The position numbers and the translations under genes were made by a program. From Cytobacillus oceanisediminis 2691 (lineage in GTDB: Bacteria > Bacillota > Bacilli > Bacillales > Cytobacillaceae), in the NCBI RefSeq assembly GCF_000294775.2, contig NZ_CP015506.1, positions 4,129,501 through 4,193,500 on the forward strand: 64,000 nucleotides of DNA. The letters run 5' to 3'. Under the pieces are notes generated by a model that did not search any database, had not been told where the DNA came from, and saw only the letters and a program-made list of their open reading frames with translations. Shown here one piece after another: positions 17,843 through 27,421 of the stretch. The stretch's first letter is position 1; each line of letters starts with the position of its first letter.

Positions 17843-20023
17843 TCATTCATCTTCTTTGCGGGCATCTTCCTGCCCTTCAAGTACTTCATCTATATTTTCC
17901 ACTTTTTGAACAGATTCTTCACTATCATCGCCCTTTTTATGCCGTTCCTTTTTAAGATCAAAATAAGCATCAAGGACACGCTCTCCAATTTCTTTATTGG
18001 CACCGTGATCCACGCTTCCCTGATAAGCCCATGGAACTAATACCGCCATAGCTACCTCAGGATTTTCAGACGGAGCATAGCTTACAAGACTTAGGTTCAT
18101 GACTTCAGGCGGCTCTTTGCCAAACTTGCTGCGTTCCGGTCCATCATAAAATGCCTCGGCAGTTCCGGTTTTTCCGGCCGGCTTATAGTCCTTACTGCCA
18201 AACAAACCGTAAGCTGTTCCGCCTTTTTCCTGCATGACTCTGCGGAAGCCTTCCTGGACACGGTCCATCCAGCCAGCTTCAAGCTCTACCCGATTAAGGA
18301 CTTTCGGCTCCATTTCCTGGACAATAGGTCCAAGTTCATTATTTTCCATCAATGGCTCGCGGATTTCCTTTACTATATGAGGCTCCATCCTATTTCCGCC
18401 ATTGGCAATGACCGAAACATATTGGGCAAGCTGCATATTGGAATAAGTATCATACTGGCCAATCGAAAGGTCAAGCATGAAACCAGGCAATGTACTCATC
18501 CCTTTAAAGCCTGTTTGCTCATTCGGCAGATCAATTCCTGTCCGGACCCCAAGTCCGAATTGAGCGAAGGAATCCCTTACAGTGCTAAAAGCTTTTTCAT
18601 TTATCCGCAATGGCTGCTCATACTCATATTTCCCGCCGCCTATATTGATGACAGTTTCAAACATATAAACGTTGGAAGAAAATTTCAGCGCATTAATATC
18701 ATTCAAAGCACCAAAATTTCTCCAGGATTTTTTTACAGGTGTTCCTTTAATTTTTAAAGGCCGGTCGTAAAAAACGGTTCCGGGGTTAATGGCGCCCGTC
18801 TTATATCCGGTAAGAATTGTAGCACCCTTCACAGCAGAACCTACATTATAAGTAGTAGTGATGTTGCCCAATGCATCGTCCTGCATGACAGATTTTCCTG
18901 TCTCTTTATCCTTCACAATCTTTTTGCCGGCCATTGAAAGAACCTCTCCGGTATGAGGATCCATCAGCACAACGTATGCTCTGTCCAATAATCCTGTCCC
19001 TGCTGATGCCTTAGCTTCACGCAGTTCCTCTTCAATGATTTTCTCTACTTCCTTCTGAAGATCCATATCAATGCTAAGCACAAGGTCCTTTCCTCTTTGT
19101 CCATCAGTGATGGGTACCGTTTCAAGGACATTGCCGGCTTTATCTGTAACATTTTTCACTTTTGCCTTTTGGCCGTGAAGCACTTCTTCGTATTGCATCT
19201 CAATATAACTCTTTCCTACACGGTCGTTACGGCTATAATCACGGGCCATATAGTATTCTAGCTGTTCAGCCGGCAGCCCTTCATCAGAGCTTGTCACATT
19301 ACCCAGCACTGATTTTAATGTATCTCCGAAGGCATAATACCTTTCCCAGTCGGTTGTTGTATCAACTCCCTGAAGTATTTGAAGATTTTCGCTGACAACC
19401 GCGAATTCCTCAGGAGTGACTTCTTTATTTTTGACAATTTGCGGTGTTAATGCATATCCGCTTGTAAACTCTCTGTAGATGGCAAGTACTTCAAGGTCAT
19501 CTTTTGTCAATTCGCTTAATTCATCTTCTGTAATTCGATCCAATGTGAGCTGATAGATGGCTTTGTCCAATTCTTTCTGGTCGCCTTCATACTTTTTTTC
19601 AAGCTTCTCTTTGTCTTTTTTAGAGATCTTTTTTTCAGCCTCTTCAGGATTTTTCATAATCCAGTAATCCTTCTTATCTCGTTCCTGAACTTTTTCAGTA
19701 TCTTTGTGTATTAGCTTGGCCAGCCTTTCTGCCACCTCAAGCATTTCGTCCTGCTTGTATCCATTATTAGTAAATGTGATGGCATTTTGCGGCGTATTAT
19801 CAACAATCACCTGGCCATTTCTGTCAAACATCTTTCCTCTCGGCACCGGGCTGTTGACTGTAACATCTTCCGTTCTTTCAATCTCCCGCTTATAATCATC
19901 ACCATAAACTATCTGAACCATTCCAAGCCTGAGGATCAGCATGGAAAACAATAAGAACACAGCAAAGAAGAGCATATTCAGACGGAAAGGAACATGGGTC
20001 TTCTTCTTTTTCTTCCTATTCAA
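17843..20023 (-). CDS. pbpA: Class B penicillin-binding protein, PBP2A/PbpA type
   Basis: About 726 residues: a short basic cytoplasmic tail, one membrane anchor (NMLFFAVFLLFSMLILRLGM), a pedestal domain, and a C-terminal transpeptidase domain with SxxK as SAVK (about 400), SxN as SSN (about 455) and KTG in AGKTGTAE (about 630). It cross-links peptidoglycan during sidewall elongation. Upstream placement of pst matches B. subtilis pbpA. The start is uncertain: TTG at 20023 gives MNRKKKKK after AAAGGAAG; GTG at 20035 is the alternative. The C-terminus has a charged tail rich in Glu and Lys. Confidence 0.92.
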   Translation of the reverse strand: MNRKKKKKTHVPFRLNMLFFAVFLLFSMLILRLGMVQIVYGDDYKREIERTEDVTVNSPVPRGKMFDRNGQVIVDNTPQNAITFTNNGYKQDEMLEVAERLAKLIHKDTEKVQERDKKDYWIMKNPEEAEKKISKKDKEKLEKKYEGDQKELDKAIYQLTLDRITEDELSELTKDDLEVLAIYREFTSGYALTPQIVKNKEVTPEEFAVVSENLQILQGVDTTTDWERYYAFGDTLKSVLGNVTSSDEGLPAEQLEYYMARDYSRNDRVGKSYIEMQYEEVLHGQKAKVKNVTDKAGNVLETVPITDGQRGKDLVLSIDMDLQKEVEKIIEEELREAKASAGTGLLDRAYVVLMDPHTGEVLSMAGKKIVKDKETGKSVMQDDALGNITTTYNVGSAVKGATILTGYKTGAINPGTVFYDRPLKIKGTPVKKSWRNFGALNDINALKFSSNVYMFETVINIGGGKYEYEQPLRINEKAFSTVRDSFAQFGLGVRTGIDLPNEQTGFKGMSTLPGFMLDLSIGQYDTYSNMQLAQYVSVIANGGNRMEPHIVKEIREPLMENNELGPIVQEMEPKVLNRVELEAGWMDRVQEGFRRVMQEKGGTAYGLFGSKDYKPAGKTGTAEAFYDGPERSKFGKEPPEVMNLSLVSYAPSENPEVAMAVLVPWAYQGSVDHGANKEIGERVLDAYFDLKKERHKKGDDSEESVQKVENIDEVLEGQEDARKEDE

Positions 20024-20130
20024 AATTACGCACACTTCCTTTAAAAAATTCTCATAACCCCATTCTAAAAGAAAATAACAATAAATACTATAAAGAACCC
20101 TTTTTCGACAGAGATATTTTTACTGGTAAA

Positions 20131-20159
20131 AAAAAGAGAGAGAATTTTCCTCTCTCTCA
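20131..20159 (-). terminator. Intrinsic terminator after MFS gene
   Basis: Stem GAGAGAGGAAAA/AATTCTCTCTC followed by nine T on the minus strand, overlapping the stop codon of the MFS gene. Confidence 0.82.
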
Positions 20160-21374
20160 TGCAGACTGAAATTGTATTTTCCTGACGAATAAATATATGA
20201 CCGAATGCCCGGCCCCAATGATTAAGAGAAGAATAGGGATGCTTTTTTCTTCATTGAAAAAAGATACGGCAGCTAAAAAACCTAAAATGGATACTATACG
20301 TCCTGCATTTAAGAAGATTTCCCTTACAACGATATACTCAATTCTCATCTCTGCAGCCTTCCAGCCTCTGCCAATGACATCATATGTTAATGAGATATAT
20401 GGCACAAGCAGGAGAGGATACGCTATAGCAATAGTGGCTGCATACATCAGCAGCTTTTGATACGTAACCTCAAAAACGATAAAGAAGATGGCACCATACA
20501 GTAATAACCCGCCAATAAGAATGGCCCTTTTGCGATATTCCTTCTTTAAAAGTCTTGATACAAGAAAATACCCCAAAAAAGATATACTTGAGTTGACCAA
20601 TCCGTATGTACCAAGAGCCAGTTCACTGCCAGTTGAAATAAAAACATATACTGATATGACAAAGATAAAGGTTCCCTCTCTGAGCCCCTGGAAAAAGTGG
20701 GCATTTGTAATCATACGCCAGTTCATGCTGTTTTTTCGTTCTGCAAGGATTCTTCCAAATAAATACCTTCCGTCAGCTGGCCGCCTTTTAAGAAAAAAGC
20801 TTAAAAATACCGCTATTGAAAAAAGTGTCAGGGAGATGCCGAAGATAACGGAATAGCCCGTGAACTTTTCCATCCTTGAAATAATGAAACCCGCTGCTAT
20901 CGGTCCAATCATACCCCCAACGGATGTTAGTATTCCAAGGAATCCATTAAAGAAATCGCGATTCTCCGGCTCAGTAATTTCAAAAGTGAGTACATTGAAT
21001 GCAAGCCAGTAGAACCCATACCCGACTCCCAGCAGAGCCCCGAGAAGCAATAGAAATTTAGAGGCATTCGTTCCAATGAAAAGCACTGTCAGATAAAATA
21101 GAGCCAAAAAAATCACGCCGATTCTCAGCACAATGACACGGTCAATTTTTTTCGCCCATCTCCCTGCCAGGATAAACGTCAAAGGCTGAAGCACCACTAT
21201 GGCCAGGTTATATAAAGCCAGATCGCTGAACTCACCAGACTGCTTCCAGAGATAAATATTAACAAATGTGTTTGAAAGGGCAGCACTTAAAGAATAAAGC
21301 CCCCCTATAAATAAAAGCAATGTTAAGTCTTTGGTTAAATCGACATCACCGATCAGTTTTTTAAATCTGCTCAT
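20157..21374 (-). CDS. yqgE: MFS transporter (YqgE-like)
   Basis: A 405-residue protein with about 11-12 hydrophobic helices and a short basic loop between helices 2 and 3 (AGRWAKKIDR), typical of the major facilitator superfamily. The large central loop around residue 200 (KRRPADGRY) divides the two bundles. Substrate unknown. It sits between pbpA and sodA, as yqgE does in B. subtilis, and has its own ribosome site (AAGGGGAG) and terminator. Confidence 0.85.
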   Translation of the reverse strand: MSRFKKLIGDVDLTKDLTLLLFIGGLYSLSAALSNTFVNIYLWKQSGEFSDLALYNLAIVVLQPLTFILAGRWAKKIDRVIVLRIGVIFLALFYLTVLFIGTNASKFLLLLGALLGVGYGFYWLAFNVLTFEITEPENRDFFNGFLGILTSVGGMIGPIAAGFIISRMEKFTGYSVIFGISLTLFSIAVFLSFFLKRRPADGRYLFGRILAERKNSMNWRMITNAHFFQGLREGTFIFVISVYVFISTGSELALGTYGLVNSSISFLGYFLVSRLLKKEYRKRAILIGGLLLYGAIFFIVFEVTYQKLLMYAATIAIAYPLLLVPYISLTYDVIGRGWKAAEMRIEYIVVREIFLNAGRIVSILGFLAAVSFFNEEKSIPILLLIIGAGHSVIYLFVRKIQFQSA

Positions 21375-21473
21375 AAAAAAAACTCCCCTTTGGTTCTAAG
21401 GGTAGTCTCCTACAAAGACAGTGCGGTTATGCAATGATTTAGAAATTAGGGGAAAGCCTCCGGAATTTGGAGC

Positions 21474-21503
21474 AAAAAAACACGGCAGATGTAATCTGCC
21501 GTG
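21474..21503 (-). terminator. Intrinsic terminator after sodA
   Basis: Perfect 10-bp stem CACGGCAGAT/ATCTGCCGTG with a 3-nt loop and seven T on the minus strand. Confidence 0.92.
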
Positions 21504-21515
21504 CTGTTTCATTTA

Positions 21516-22124
21516 TTACTTTGCAGCGCTGTAACGCTTAGAAACCTCATCCCAGTTAACAACATTCCAGAAAGAATTGATGTATTCAGGACGGCGGTTT
21601 TGATATTTTAAGTAATAAGCATGCTCCCAAACATCAAGCCCAAGGATTGGTGTCTTACCTTCCATTAAAGGAGAATCCTGGTTAGGGGTGCTTGTAACTT
21701 CCAATTCGCCATTGTTTACTGCCAGCCAAGCCCAGCCAGAACCGAAGCGAGTTGTTGCTGCTTTAGCAAATTCTTCTTTGAAGCTGTCATAGCTTCCGAA
21801 TTTGCTGCTGATAGCGTCTGCTAATTCACCTGTAGGCTCACCGCCGCCATTTGGAGAAATGATCTGCCAGAATAGAGAATGGTTTGCATGGCCGCCGCCG
21901 TTGTTGCGTACTGCAGTGCGAACAGCTTCAGGTACGGCATCCAAGTTAGAAACTACTTCTTCAACAGTTTTAGAAAGAAGCTCTTCGTTTCCTTCTAAAG
22001 CATTATTAAGGTTTGTTACATAAGTATTGTGATGCTTTGTATGATGAATATTCATCGTTTCTTTGTCGATGTTTGGCTCCAATGCATCATAAGCGTAAGG
22101 TAATTGCGGTAATTCGAATGCCAT
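21516..22124 (-). CDS. sodA: Superoxide dismutase, Mn/Fe family
   Basis: A 202-residue enzyme dismutating superoxide. Metal ligands: His of [12 protein letters not shown] (about 27), His of NHSLFW (about 82), and Asp/His in [13 protein letters not shown] (about 164-168). The [11 protein letters not shown] and Gly in the [11 protein letters not shown] region suggest the manganese form. Start ATG behind GGGAGGAAT. It is monocistronic with a strong terminator. A palindromic site lies 74 bp upstream. Confidence 0.96.
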   Translation of the reverse strand: MAFELPQLPYAYDALEPNIDKETMNIHHTKHHNTYVTNLNNALEGNEELLSKTVEEVVSNLDAVPEAVRTAVRNNGGGHANHSLFWQIISPNGGGEPTGELADAISSKFGSYDSFKEEFAKAATTRFGSGWAWLAVNNGELEVTSTPNQDSPLMEGKTPILGLDVWEHAYYLKYQNRRPEYINSFWNVVNWDEVSKRYSAAK

Positions 22125-22197
22125 AATAAAATTCCTCCCTATGTATCTGTTTTATTAAGCCCCCTGAAACACTCCAATCATTTATAAAATTCTGATT

Positions 22198-22212
22198 TTA
22201 GAATATTTCTAA
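22198..22212. promoter_or_regulatory. Palindromic operator-like site upstream of sodA
   Basis: A near-perfect 7-1-7 inverted repeat, TTAGAAT-A-TTTCTAA, 74 bp upstream of the sodA start codon. Its layout is that of Fur-family operators and it agrees with the PerR consensus TTATAATNATTATAA at 11 of 14 positions. Function is inference only. Confidence 0.4.
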
Positions 22213-22334
22213 GGTCTTTAGTTTAAGATTACCAAAGTTGGTTTTTTGTTTCAAACAAAATGCTTTACTACATATATACAATATCCTAATTTGTTTTTAT
22301 TATTCCATTAAATTCAAATCACCCGAGCGGGTCA

Positions 22335-22817
22335 TCAAAGGACCACAATTAGAAAATAAATAATCATTACCCCTTGTATCACCGCTTTGGCTGCTGCACT
22401 GCTGACAAAACCGATTACAGATCCGAAACCGATCTTCAATGCATCATTGAAACTGGCCTTATTTACTGCGAGTTCAGCAATGACCGCTCCCAAAAAAGGC
22501 CCAATTAAAATTCCTAATACAGGGATGACAAATGGACCTGCCAGCAGGCCGATTGTACTTCCCCAGACACCCGCTTTTGATCCGCCATACTTTTTTACCC
22601 CAATCATATTTGCTACGTAGTCTGCACCAAATAGCAGCAGGACAAATAGCACCTGAATCGTCCAGAATAGCCAGTTAAAAGGTTCGAAAGAAAAAAGAAT
22701 TCCATACAGGATAAAACCGCCAAGCAAAAACAGCACACTTGGAATAATCGGAAAAACCAAGCCCGCAAAAGCGATAATAAATAACAGAATGATCAGCGTC
22801 CAATAAATTATCTCCAT
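22335..22817 (-). CDS. yqgC: DUF456 family membrane protein (YqgC-like)
   Basis: A 160-residue protein with four to five membrane helices and Gly-rich helix turns (LIGPFLGAVIAEL), typical of DUF456. The start at MEIIYW is set by AAAGGGTG; an upstream frame extension runs into a dispersed repeat and is rejected. Function unknown. It lies next to sodA, as yqgC does in B. subtilis. Confidence 0.85.
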   Translation of the reverse strand: MEIIYWTLIILLFIIAFAGLVFPIIPSVLFLLGGFILYGILFSFEPFNWLFWTIQVLFVLLLFGADYVANMIGVKKYGGSKAGVWGSTIGLLAGPFVIPVLGILIGPFLGAVIAELAVNKASFNDALKIGFGSVIGFVSSAAAKAVIQGVMIIYFLIVVL

Positions 22818-22842
22818 GATCAGCACCCTTTCTAGAAAACAT

Positions 22843-22892
22843 GAAAGCGCTTTGCCCACACCTCGAGGGGGCAGGCTGCTTGCGCTAGACAT
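22843..22892 (-). repeat. Dispersed repeat, family 2 copy B
   Basis: Minus strand reads TGTCTAGCGCAAGCAGCC, then CCCCCTCGAGGTG, related to copy A at 6026. It has a shorter imperfect stem (GCGC..TGCCC with GGGCA..GCGC). It ends just upstream of the yqgC ribosome site, so it forms part of the yqgC leader. Confidence 0.65.
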
Positions 22893-22929
22893 TTATCTAA
22901 CTTCAAAATTTCTACATTATTTATTTTAA

Positions 22930-22965
22930 AATAAATAAGCAAGGGATTTCCCCTTGCTTATTTTA
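22930..22965 (-). terminator. Intrinsic terminator after the Na/Pi cotransporter gene
   Basis: Stem AATAAGCAAGGG/CCCTTGCTTATT around a 6-nt loop with T-rich flank on the minus strand. Confidence 0.85.
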
Positions 22966-22969
22966 CCAT

Positions 22970-24601
22970 TTATTCTTCTCCTAAAACAGCTTCAGCAATA
23001 TTCACCGCGTGATCGCCGATACGCTCAAGGTTGCTGACAATGTCTACATAGACAATGCCCGCCTGGCCAGAGCAGACTCCTTCATTCAGGCGAAGAATAT
23101 GCTGTTTGCGAAGCTTTCGTTCCATCTTGTCTATCTCTTCTTCTTTTTTTACAACATGCTCTGCAGCAATTTTATCATTGTGGTCCAGTGCCTGAAGAGC
23201 TTCTTTTACAGTAGAAATGGTCAATTTGAACATTTGTTCTAAATCAGCCATAGCTGAATCGGTAATGGACACTTTATTTGCCTGTTTATAATCAATCAAT
23301 TCTATTACATTTTCGAAATGGTCACCGATACGCTCAATATCTCTTACTGTATCCATCAGCACGGTGTGCTCGTTCGACTCATGTGCTGAAAGTGAACTTG
23401 TAGATAACTTAATCAGGTAATCCGTAATTTTGCGGTCAAGATTATTGATCGCGTCCTCTAACTGGTATGCACTTTCGGAATGTTTTTGATTGCCGGTTTT
23501 CAAATATTGAACCGTTTCTTCAAGTCCCCGTAAAGAGAATGCCCCCATGCGAAGCACTTCTTCTTTAGCTTGTCCAAGAGCAATCGAAGGGGATTGTTCT
23601 ATAAAAACAGGATCCAAATGTTTTGCTTTATATTCAGCAACCGCATCTTCTCCCGGAATTAGCTTCGTTACAATCCATGCCAGCACGGCTACAAATGGCA
23701 GTTGAATAAGTGTATTAGTACTATTAAAAATTCCATGCGCAAAGGCAATGGTCATCTCAGGATTTAAATCCATTTTCCCCTGCAGTGTTTCAATCAATAA
23801 TGTAAACGGCTTTAATAAAATCAAGAAGATAGTAGTACCAATTAAGTTAAACAATACATGCACGGCTGCAGCTCTTCTTGCAGCAACAGATGCTCCAATA
23901 GCGGCTAAAACAGCTGTGATGGTCGTTCCAATATTGTCTCCAAACAGAACAGGCAATGCTGCATCCAGGTTTATCAGCTCTTCAGAAAACAGCCCTTGGA
24001 GAATACCGATTGTGGCACTTGAGCTCTGAACAATAACAGTAAACACTGTTCCGACAACCACACCTAGAATTGGATTTGAACTCATGCTTACGGTCAAGTC
24101 ATGAAAAGCTTCCAATGTACGAAGAGGCTTCATTCCCCCGCTCATTAATTCAAGTCCATAGAATAATGCACCAAAGCCAAATACAATCTGACCGGCATTG
24201 TGAACTTTTTTGCTTTTAAAGAAAAACAATAGAATAGAGCCTAAAGCAATGATCGGCAAAGCGTATTCCCCGATATCTATTCCGATGATGAAAGCAGTTA
24301 CCGTTGTCCCGATATTTGCTCCCATAATAACACCTATTGCCTGGCGCAATGTCATGAATCCGGCAGATACTAATCCAACTGTAATAACAGTGGTTGCAGA
24401 GCTGCTCTGTATAAGAATGGTGACAAGAACACCCGCCAATACACCCATGATTGGATTTGTAGTAAAGCGATCTAATAAATCCCTCAGCCGGTCACCAGCT
24501 GATTTTTGGAGCCCATCACCCATGAACTTGATTCCATAAAGGAAAATACCAAGCCCGCCCAAAAACTCAAAAAGCATTTGCTGAACATTAAGTTCCACCA
24601 T
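22970..24601 (-). CDS. Na/Pi cotransporter family protein with C-terminal PhoU-like domain
   Basis: A 543-residue protein. The N-terminal transporter half (1 to about 320) has two inverted repeats each carrying the QSSSAT signature (about 60 and 190) that defines the NptA/SLC34-like Na-dependent phosphate carriers. The C-terminal 200 residues form a PhoU-like helical bundle (DTVRDIERIGDHFENVIELI and SNLERIGDHAVNIAEA), probably regulatory. Start MVELNV follows AGGGG; an earlier ATG is unsupported. It gives the cell a low-affinity phosphate route besides PstSCAB. Confidence 0.92.
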   Translation of the reverse strand: MVELNVQQMLFEFLGGLGIFLYGIKFMGDGLQKSAGDRLRDLLDRFTTNPIMGVLAGVLVTILIQSSSATTVITVGLVSAGFMTLRQAIGVIMGANIGTTVTAFIIGIDIGEYALPIIALGSILLFFFKSKKVHNAGQIVFGFGALFYGLELMSGGMKPLRTLEAFHDLTVSMSSNPILGVVVGTVFTVIVQSSSATIGILQGLFSEELINLDAALPVLFGDNIGTTITAVLAAIGASVAARRAAAVHVLFNLIGTTIFLILLKPFTLLIETLQGKMDLNPEMTIAFAHGIFNSTNTLIQLPFVAVLAWIVTKLIPGEDAVAEYKAKHLDPVFIEQSPSIALGQAKEEVLRMGAFSLRGLEETVQYLKTGNQKHSESAYQLEDAINNLDRKITDYLIKLSTSSLSAHESNEHTVLMDTVRDIERIGDHFENVIELIDYKQANKVSITDSAMADLEQMFKLTISTVKEALQALDHNDKIAAEHVVKKEEEIDKMERKLRKQHILRLNEGVCSGQAGIVYVDIVSNLERIGDHAVNIAEAVLGEE

Positions 24602-24835
24602 TATCCAACCCCTATAACTGTTTATTCGACATGATTCATCAAACCCCATACAATTATTAATGGAAACCTATAGAAATGTAAACCTGTTGCGGATTAAATT
24701 TACAATTCCTTAACATTACATACTTATATTACATTTTTGTTACAAAATCCAAAAAAACCTTGCAAACGCGTTTACTTGTAACATCTGGATATTTGGCTAA
24801 AATATAATAGTGAATCTCAAAAAGGGTGTGTCCAA

Positions 24836-25606
24836 ATGAATATTTTTCTTCAGTTTTATAAAAGCTTATTTTCTCCTAAAGATATCGCTTTATTTCGTCA
24901 TCAGGGCATAGGAAAGACTATTTTGTATGTGTTTTTCCTTACCCTGCTATCAGCACTGCCAACCGTGTTTTATTCCGGTTCGGCAATCATTAATGGTTTA
25001 AATGCTATTGATGAAACAATTGACAGTAATTTACCGGATTTTGAAATTGCAGAAGGACAGCTTCACACAGAGGAGGAAGTACCTGTAACCCTCAATAAAA
25101 ATAACTTTACAATCATTATTGATTCGACAGGAGCAGTAGACCCTTCTGTTTTATCCGAAAGCGGCAATACGATTGCCTTATTAAAAAATGAAGTCTACAT
25201 ACTTGCCGAAGGACAGGAACAGACATATCCATATACATTACTGACAAGCGGCACACTAACAAAAAATGACTTATCAGACTTCCTTGCATCTGCAGAATCG
25301 CTTATGCCGATTATTATTCCCTTAATAGCGATTGTCATTTATATTTTTGCAGCGGGCATTCGATTTATCGAGATCTCCCTGTTAGCACTTGCAGGTCTGT
25401 TTATTAAAAAAGCTCTTGCCAAGAAATTGGAGTATCGTCATTTATGGCGCATGTCTGCTTACAGCATTACTTTGCCAGCCATTTTCTTTACTATCATGAC
25501 AGCCCTGCAGACAGCAGTGCAAAACGGAGCGATTATTAACTGGTTTGTTTCTCTTATCATCCTCCTCTTGTCCATAAAGGAAGTCCCATCTCATAGCTCT
25601 AAATAA
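24836..25606 (+). CDS. yqgB: DUF1189 family membrane protein (YqgB-like)
   Basis: A 256-residue protein with one membrane helix near the N-terminus (about 25-45), an extracytoplasmic domain of about 110 residues, and three helices in the C-terminal third. DUF1189 proteins of Bacillaceae share the start FLQFYKSLFSPKDIALFR. Function unknown; they resemble maltodextrin-utilization YidA-type annotations without support. Start has AAAGGGTG. It is divergent from the Na/Pi gene and ends with its own terminator. Confidence 0.85.
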   Translation: MNIFLQFYKSLFSPKDIALFRHQGIGKTILYVFFLTLLSALPTVFYSGSAIINGLNAIDETIDSNLPDFEIAEGQLHTEEEVPVTLNKNNFTIIIDSTGAVDPSVLSESGNTIALLKNEVYILAEGQEQTYPYTLLTSGTLTKNDLSDFLASAESLMPIIIPLIAIVIYIFAAGIRFIEISLLALAGLFIKKALAKKLEYRHLWRMSAYSITLPAIFFTIMTALQTAVQNGAIINWFVSLIILLLSIKEVPSHSSK

Positions 25607-25635
25607 AAACGTGCCAATGGCGCGTTTTTATTTTT
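25606..25635 (+). terminator. Intrinsic terminator after yqgB
   Basis: Stem AAAACGTGCC/GGCGCGTTTT with loop AAT and T-run on the plus strand. Confidence 0.78.
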
Positions 25636-25777
25636 GCAATTAAAAAGAGGAGTAATTTTATAAATAAAGCAGTTATTAATGCAGAATAATACAAATTGAG
25701 GACTTTTTTTGGTCTAATCATATTTGGACAAGCATACATATTGGGTAAACATGCTATTTGCAGGGGGTTTGGCCAGT

Positions 25778-26104
25778 ATGAAGAAGCTTGCGGGAGTACT
25801 GCTTTCAATCCTAGTTATATATGTAATCTTTTATGACCTTAATCATGGCACACTGCCCGCTGGACAAAAGCGAGCATTGGAGGCAAGTTCCCTCCCCACA
25901 GAAACAGGTGAACCCTATTTTGAAAAAAAGGTCAATCCTGGAGAAACAGTTCTATCAATTATAGAACTAAACCTTGATGGTCCCATTCCTGTAGCCATAG
26001 ACCAGGTTGTGTCAGACTTCTCGGAATTAAACAATGGAATGCAGCCTGAAGACATTAAATCAGGGACGACCTATAAATTTCCAAAATATACTCAGGACAA
26101 CTAA
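25778..26104 (+). CDS. yqfZ: Membrane-anchored LysM-like small protein (YqfZ-like)
   Basis: A 108-residue protein with an N-terminal membrane or signal segment (LAGVLLSILVIYVIFYDL) and a C-terminal LysM-like domain (VNPGETVLSIIELN ... MQPEDIKSGTTYKFPKY). Its size and position just before ispG match YqfZ. It probably acts at the cell wall. Start ATG at 25778 follows GGGGG by ten bases; longer frames upstream lack a site. It is followed by ispG on the same strand, with 109 nt between. Confidence 0.75.
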   Translation: MKKLAGVLLSILVIYVIFYDLNHGTLPAGQKRALEASSLPTETGEPYFEKKVNPGETVLSIIELNLDGPIPVAIDQVVSDFSELNNGMQPEDIKSGTTYKFPKYTQDN

Positions 26105-26213
26105 TCATCATTCTTGTCAATTTCAGCGGTTCATTGATACAATAAAGTGGAACCTTCTCTAACAGCATACATCTCAGCTGTTATATGAAAAGATAAAAAG
26201 GAGCGAATCTCCA

Positions 26214-27335
26214 TTGAGTGAAATTATACATCGCACTAAAACAAGGCCTGTTAAAGTTGGGCCATTAACAATTGGCGGAAGCAATGAGCTGTTCATCCAG
26301 AGTATGACCACTACGAAAACACATGACGTTGAAGCGACTGTAGCTGAAATTAAAAGGCTGGAAGAAGCAGGATGTCAAATCGTGCGTGTTGCCTGCCCGG
26401 ATGAAAGAGCTGCAAATGCCATAGCAGATATTAAAAGACAAATTAACATACCGCTTGTTGTTGATATCCACTTTGACTACAAGCTAGCATTGAAGGCAAT
26501 CGAAGGCGGAGCAGATAAAATCCGAATTAATCCTGGAAATATTGGTAAACGTGAAAAAGTGGAAGCAGTGGTCAAGGCTGCAAAAGAAAAAGGCATCCCT
26601 ATCCGCATTGGTGTAAATGCAGGTTCTCTTGAAAAAAGAATCCTTGAGAAATATGGATATCCTACTGCAGATGGTATGGTTGAAAGCGCCCTGCATCATA
26701 TCAAAATTTTAGAAGACCTTGATTTCCATGACATCATCGTTTCTATGAAAGCATCCGATGTTAATTTGGCCATTGAGGCTTATGAGAAAGCAGCACAAGC
26801 ATTTGACTACCCTCTCCATTTAGGTATAACAGAATCAGGCACACTTTTTGCAGGTACTGTAAAAAGTGCCGCTGGACTTGGTGCAATCTTAAGCAAAGGT
26901 ATTGGAAATACGTTAAGAATTTCACTTAGCGCAGATCCCGTGGAAGAAGTAAAGGTTGCCCGTGAACTTCTTAAAGTGTTTGGGTTATCTTCCAATGCAG
27001 CAACATTAATTTCCTGTCCAACATGCGGAAGGATCGAGATTGACTTAATCAGCATTGCAAATGAAGTGGAAGACTATATTCAAAAAATTAAAGCGCCAAT
27101 TAAAGTTGCTGTATTGGGCTGTGCCGTTAACGGGCCTGGTGAAGCCAGGGAAGCTGATATCGGCATTGCAGGTGCCCGCGGTGAAGGGCTTCTTTTCCGT
27201 AAAGGCCAGATTGTAAGGAAAGTTCCAGAAGAGACAATGGTTGAAGAACTTAAGATTGAAATCGACAAAATCGCTGAAGAGTATTTTGCCAAACAGGAAG
27301 AGGAAAAAGCACAGGCAGAAAGCCTGCTGCCGTAA
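26214..27335 (+). CDS. ispG: 4-hydroxy-3-methylbut-2-en-1-yl diphosphate synthase (flavodoxin)
   Basis: A 373-residue iron-sulfur enzyme of the MEP isoprenoid pathway; it reduces MEcPP to HMBPP. The TIM-barrel half carries [14 protein letters not shown] and the C-terminal half the [4Fe-4S] ligands SCPTCGR (about 265-270) and [10 protein letters not shown] (about 300), plus the conserved Glu that completes the cluster. Start is TTG behind AAAAAGGAG. The next MEP enzyme, ispH, lies 9 kb away on the same strand. Its terminator has been split by an insertion sequence. Confidence 0.97.
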   Translation: MSEIIHRTKTRPVKVGPLTIGGSNELFIQSMTTTKTHDVEATVAEIKRLEEAGCQIVRVACPDERAANAIADIKRQINIPLVVDIHFDYKLALKAIEGGADKIRINPGNIGKREKVEAVVKAAKEKGIPIRIGVNAGSLEKRILEKYGYPTADGMVESALHHIKILEDLDFHDIIVSMKASDVNLAIEAYEKAAQAFDYPLHLGITESGTLFAGTVKSAAGLGAILSKGIGNTLRISLSADPVEEVKVARELLKVFGLSSNAATLISCPTCGRIEIDLISIANEVEDYIQKIKAPIKVAVLGCAVNGPGEAREADIGIAGARGEGLLFRKGQIVRKVPEETMVEELKIEIDKIAEEYFAKQEEEKAQAESLLP

Positions 27336-27360
27336 GGCAATATTGTCCCTTTCCGAAATA

Positions 27361-27383
27361 GAAAAAGCCTGGCACCAAATAAT
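27361..27383 (+). terminator. Left arm of the split ispG/yqfX terminator
   Basis: GAAAAAGCCTGGC-A-CCAAA just downstream of ispG. Its pairing partner is now 1.47 kb away at 28854, beyond the IS element. Rejoined without the IS and one AAT copy, the two halves form a 12-bp perfect stem plus CCAAA/TTTGG. Confidence 0.85.
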
Positions 27384-27421
27384 TGAACTGTGCCCCGATT
27401 TACGGACAGTTTAAAAAGCGC

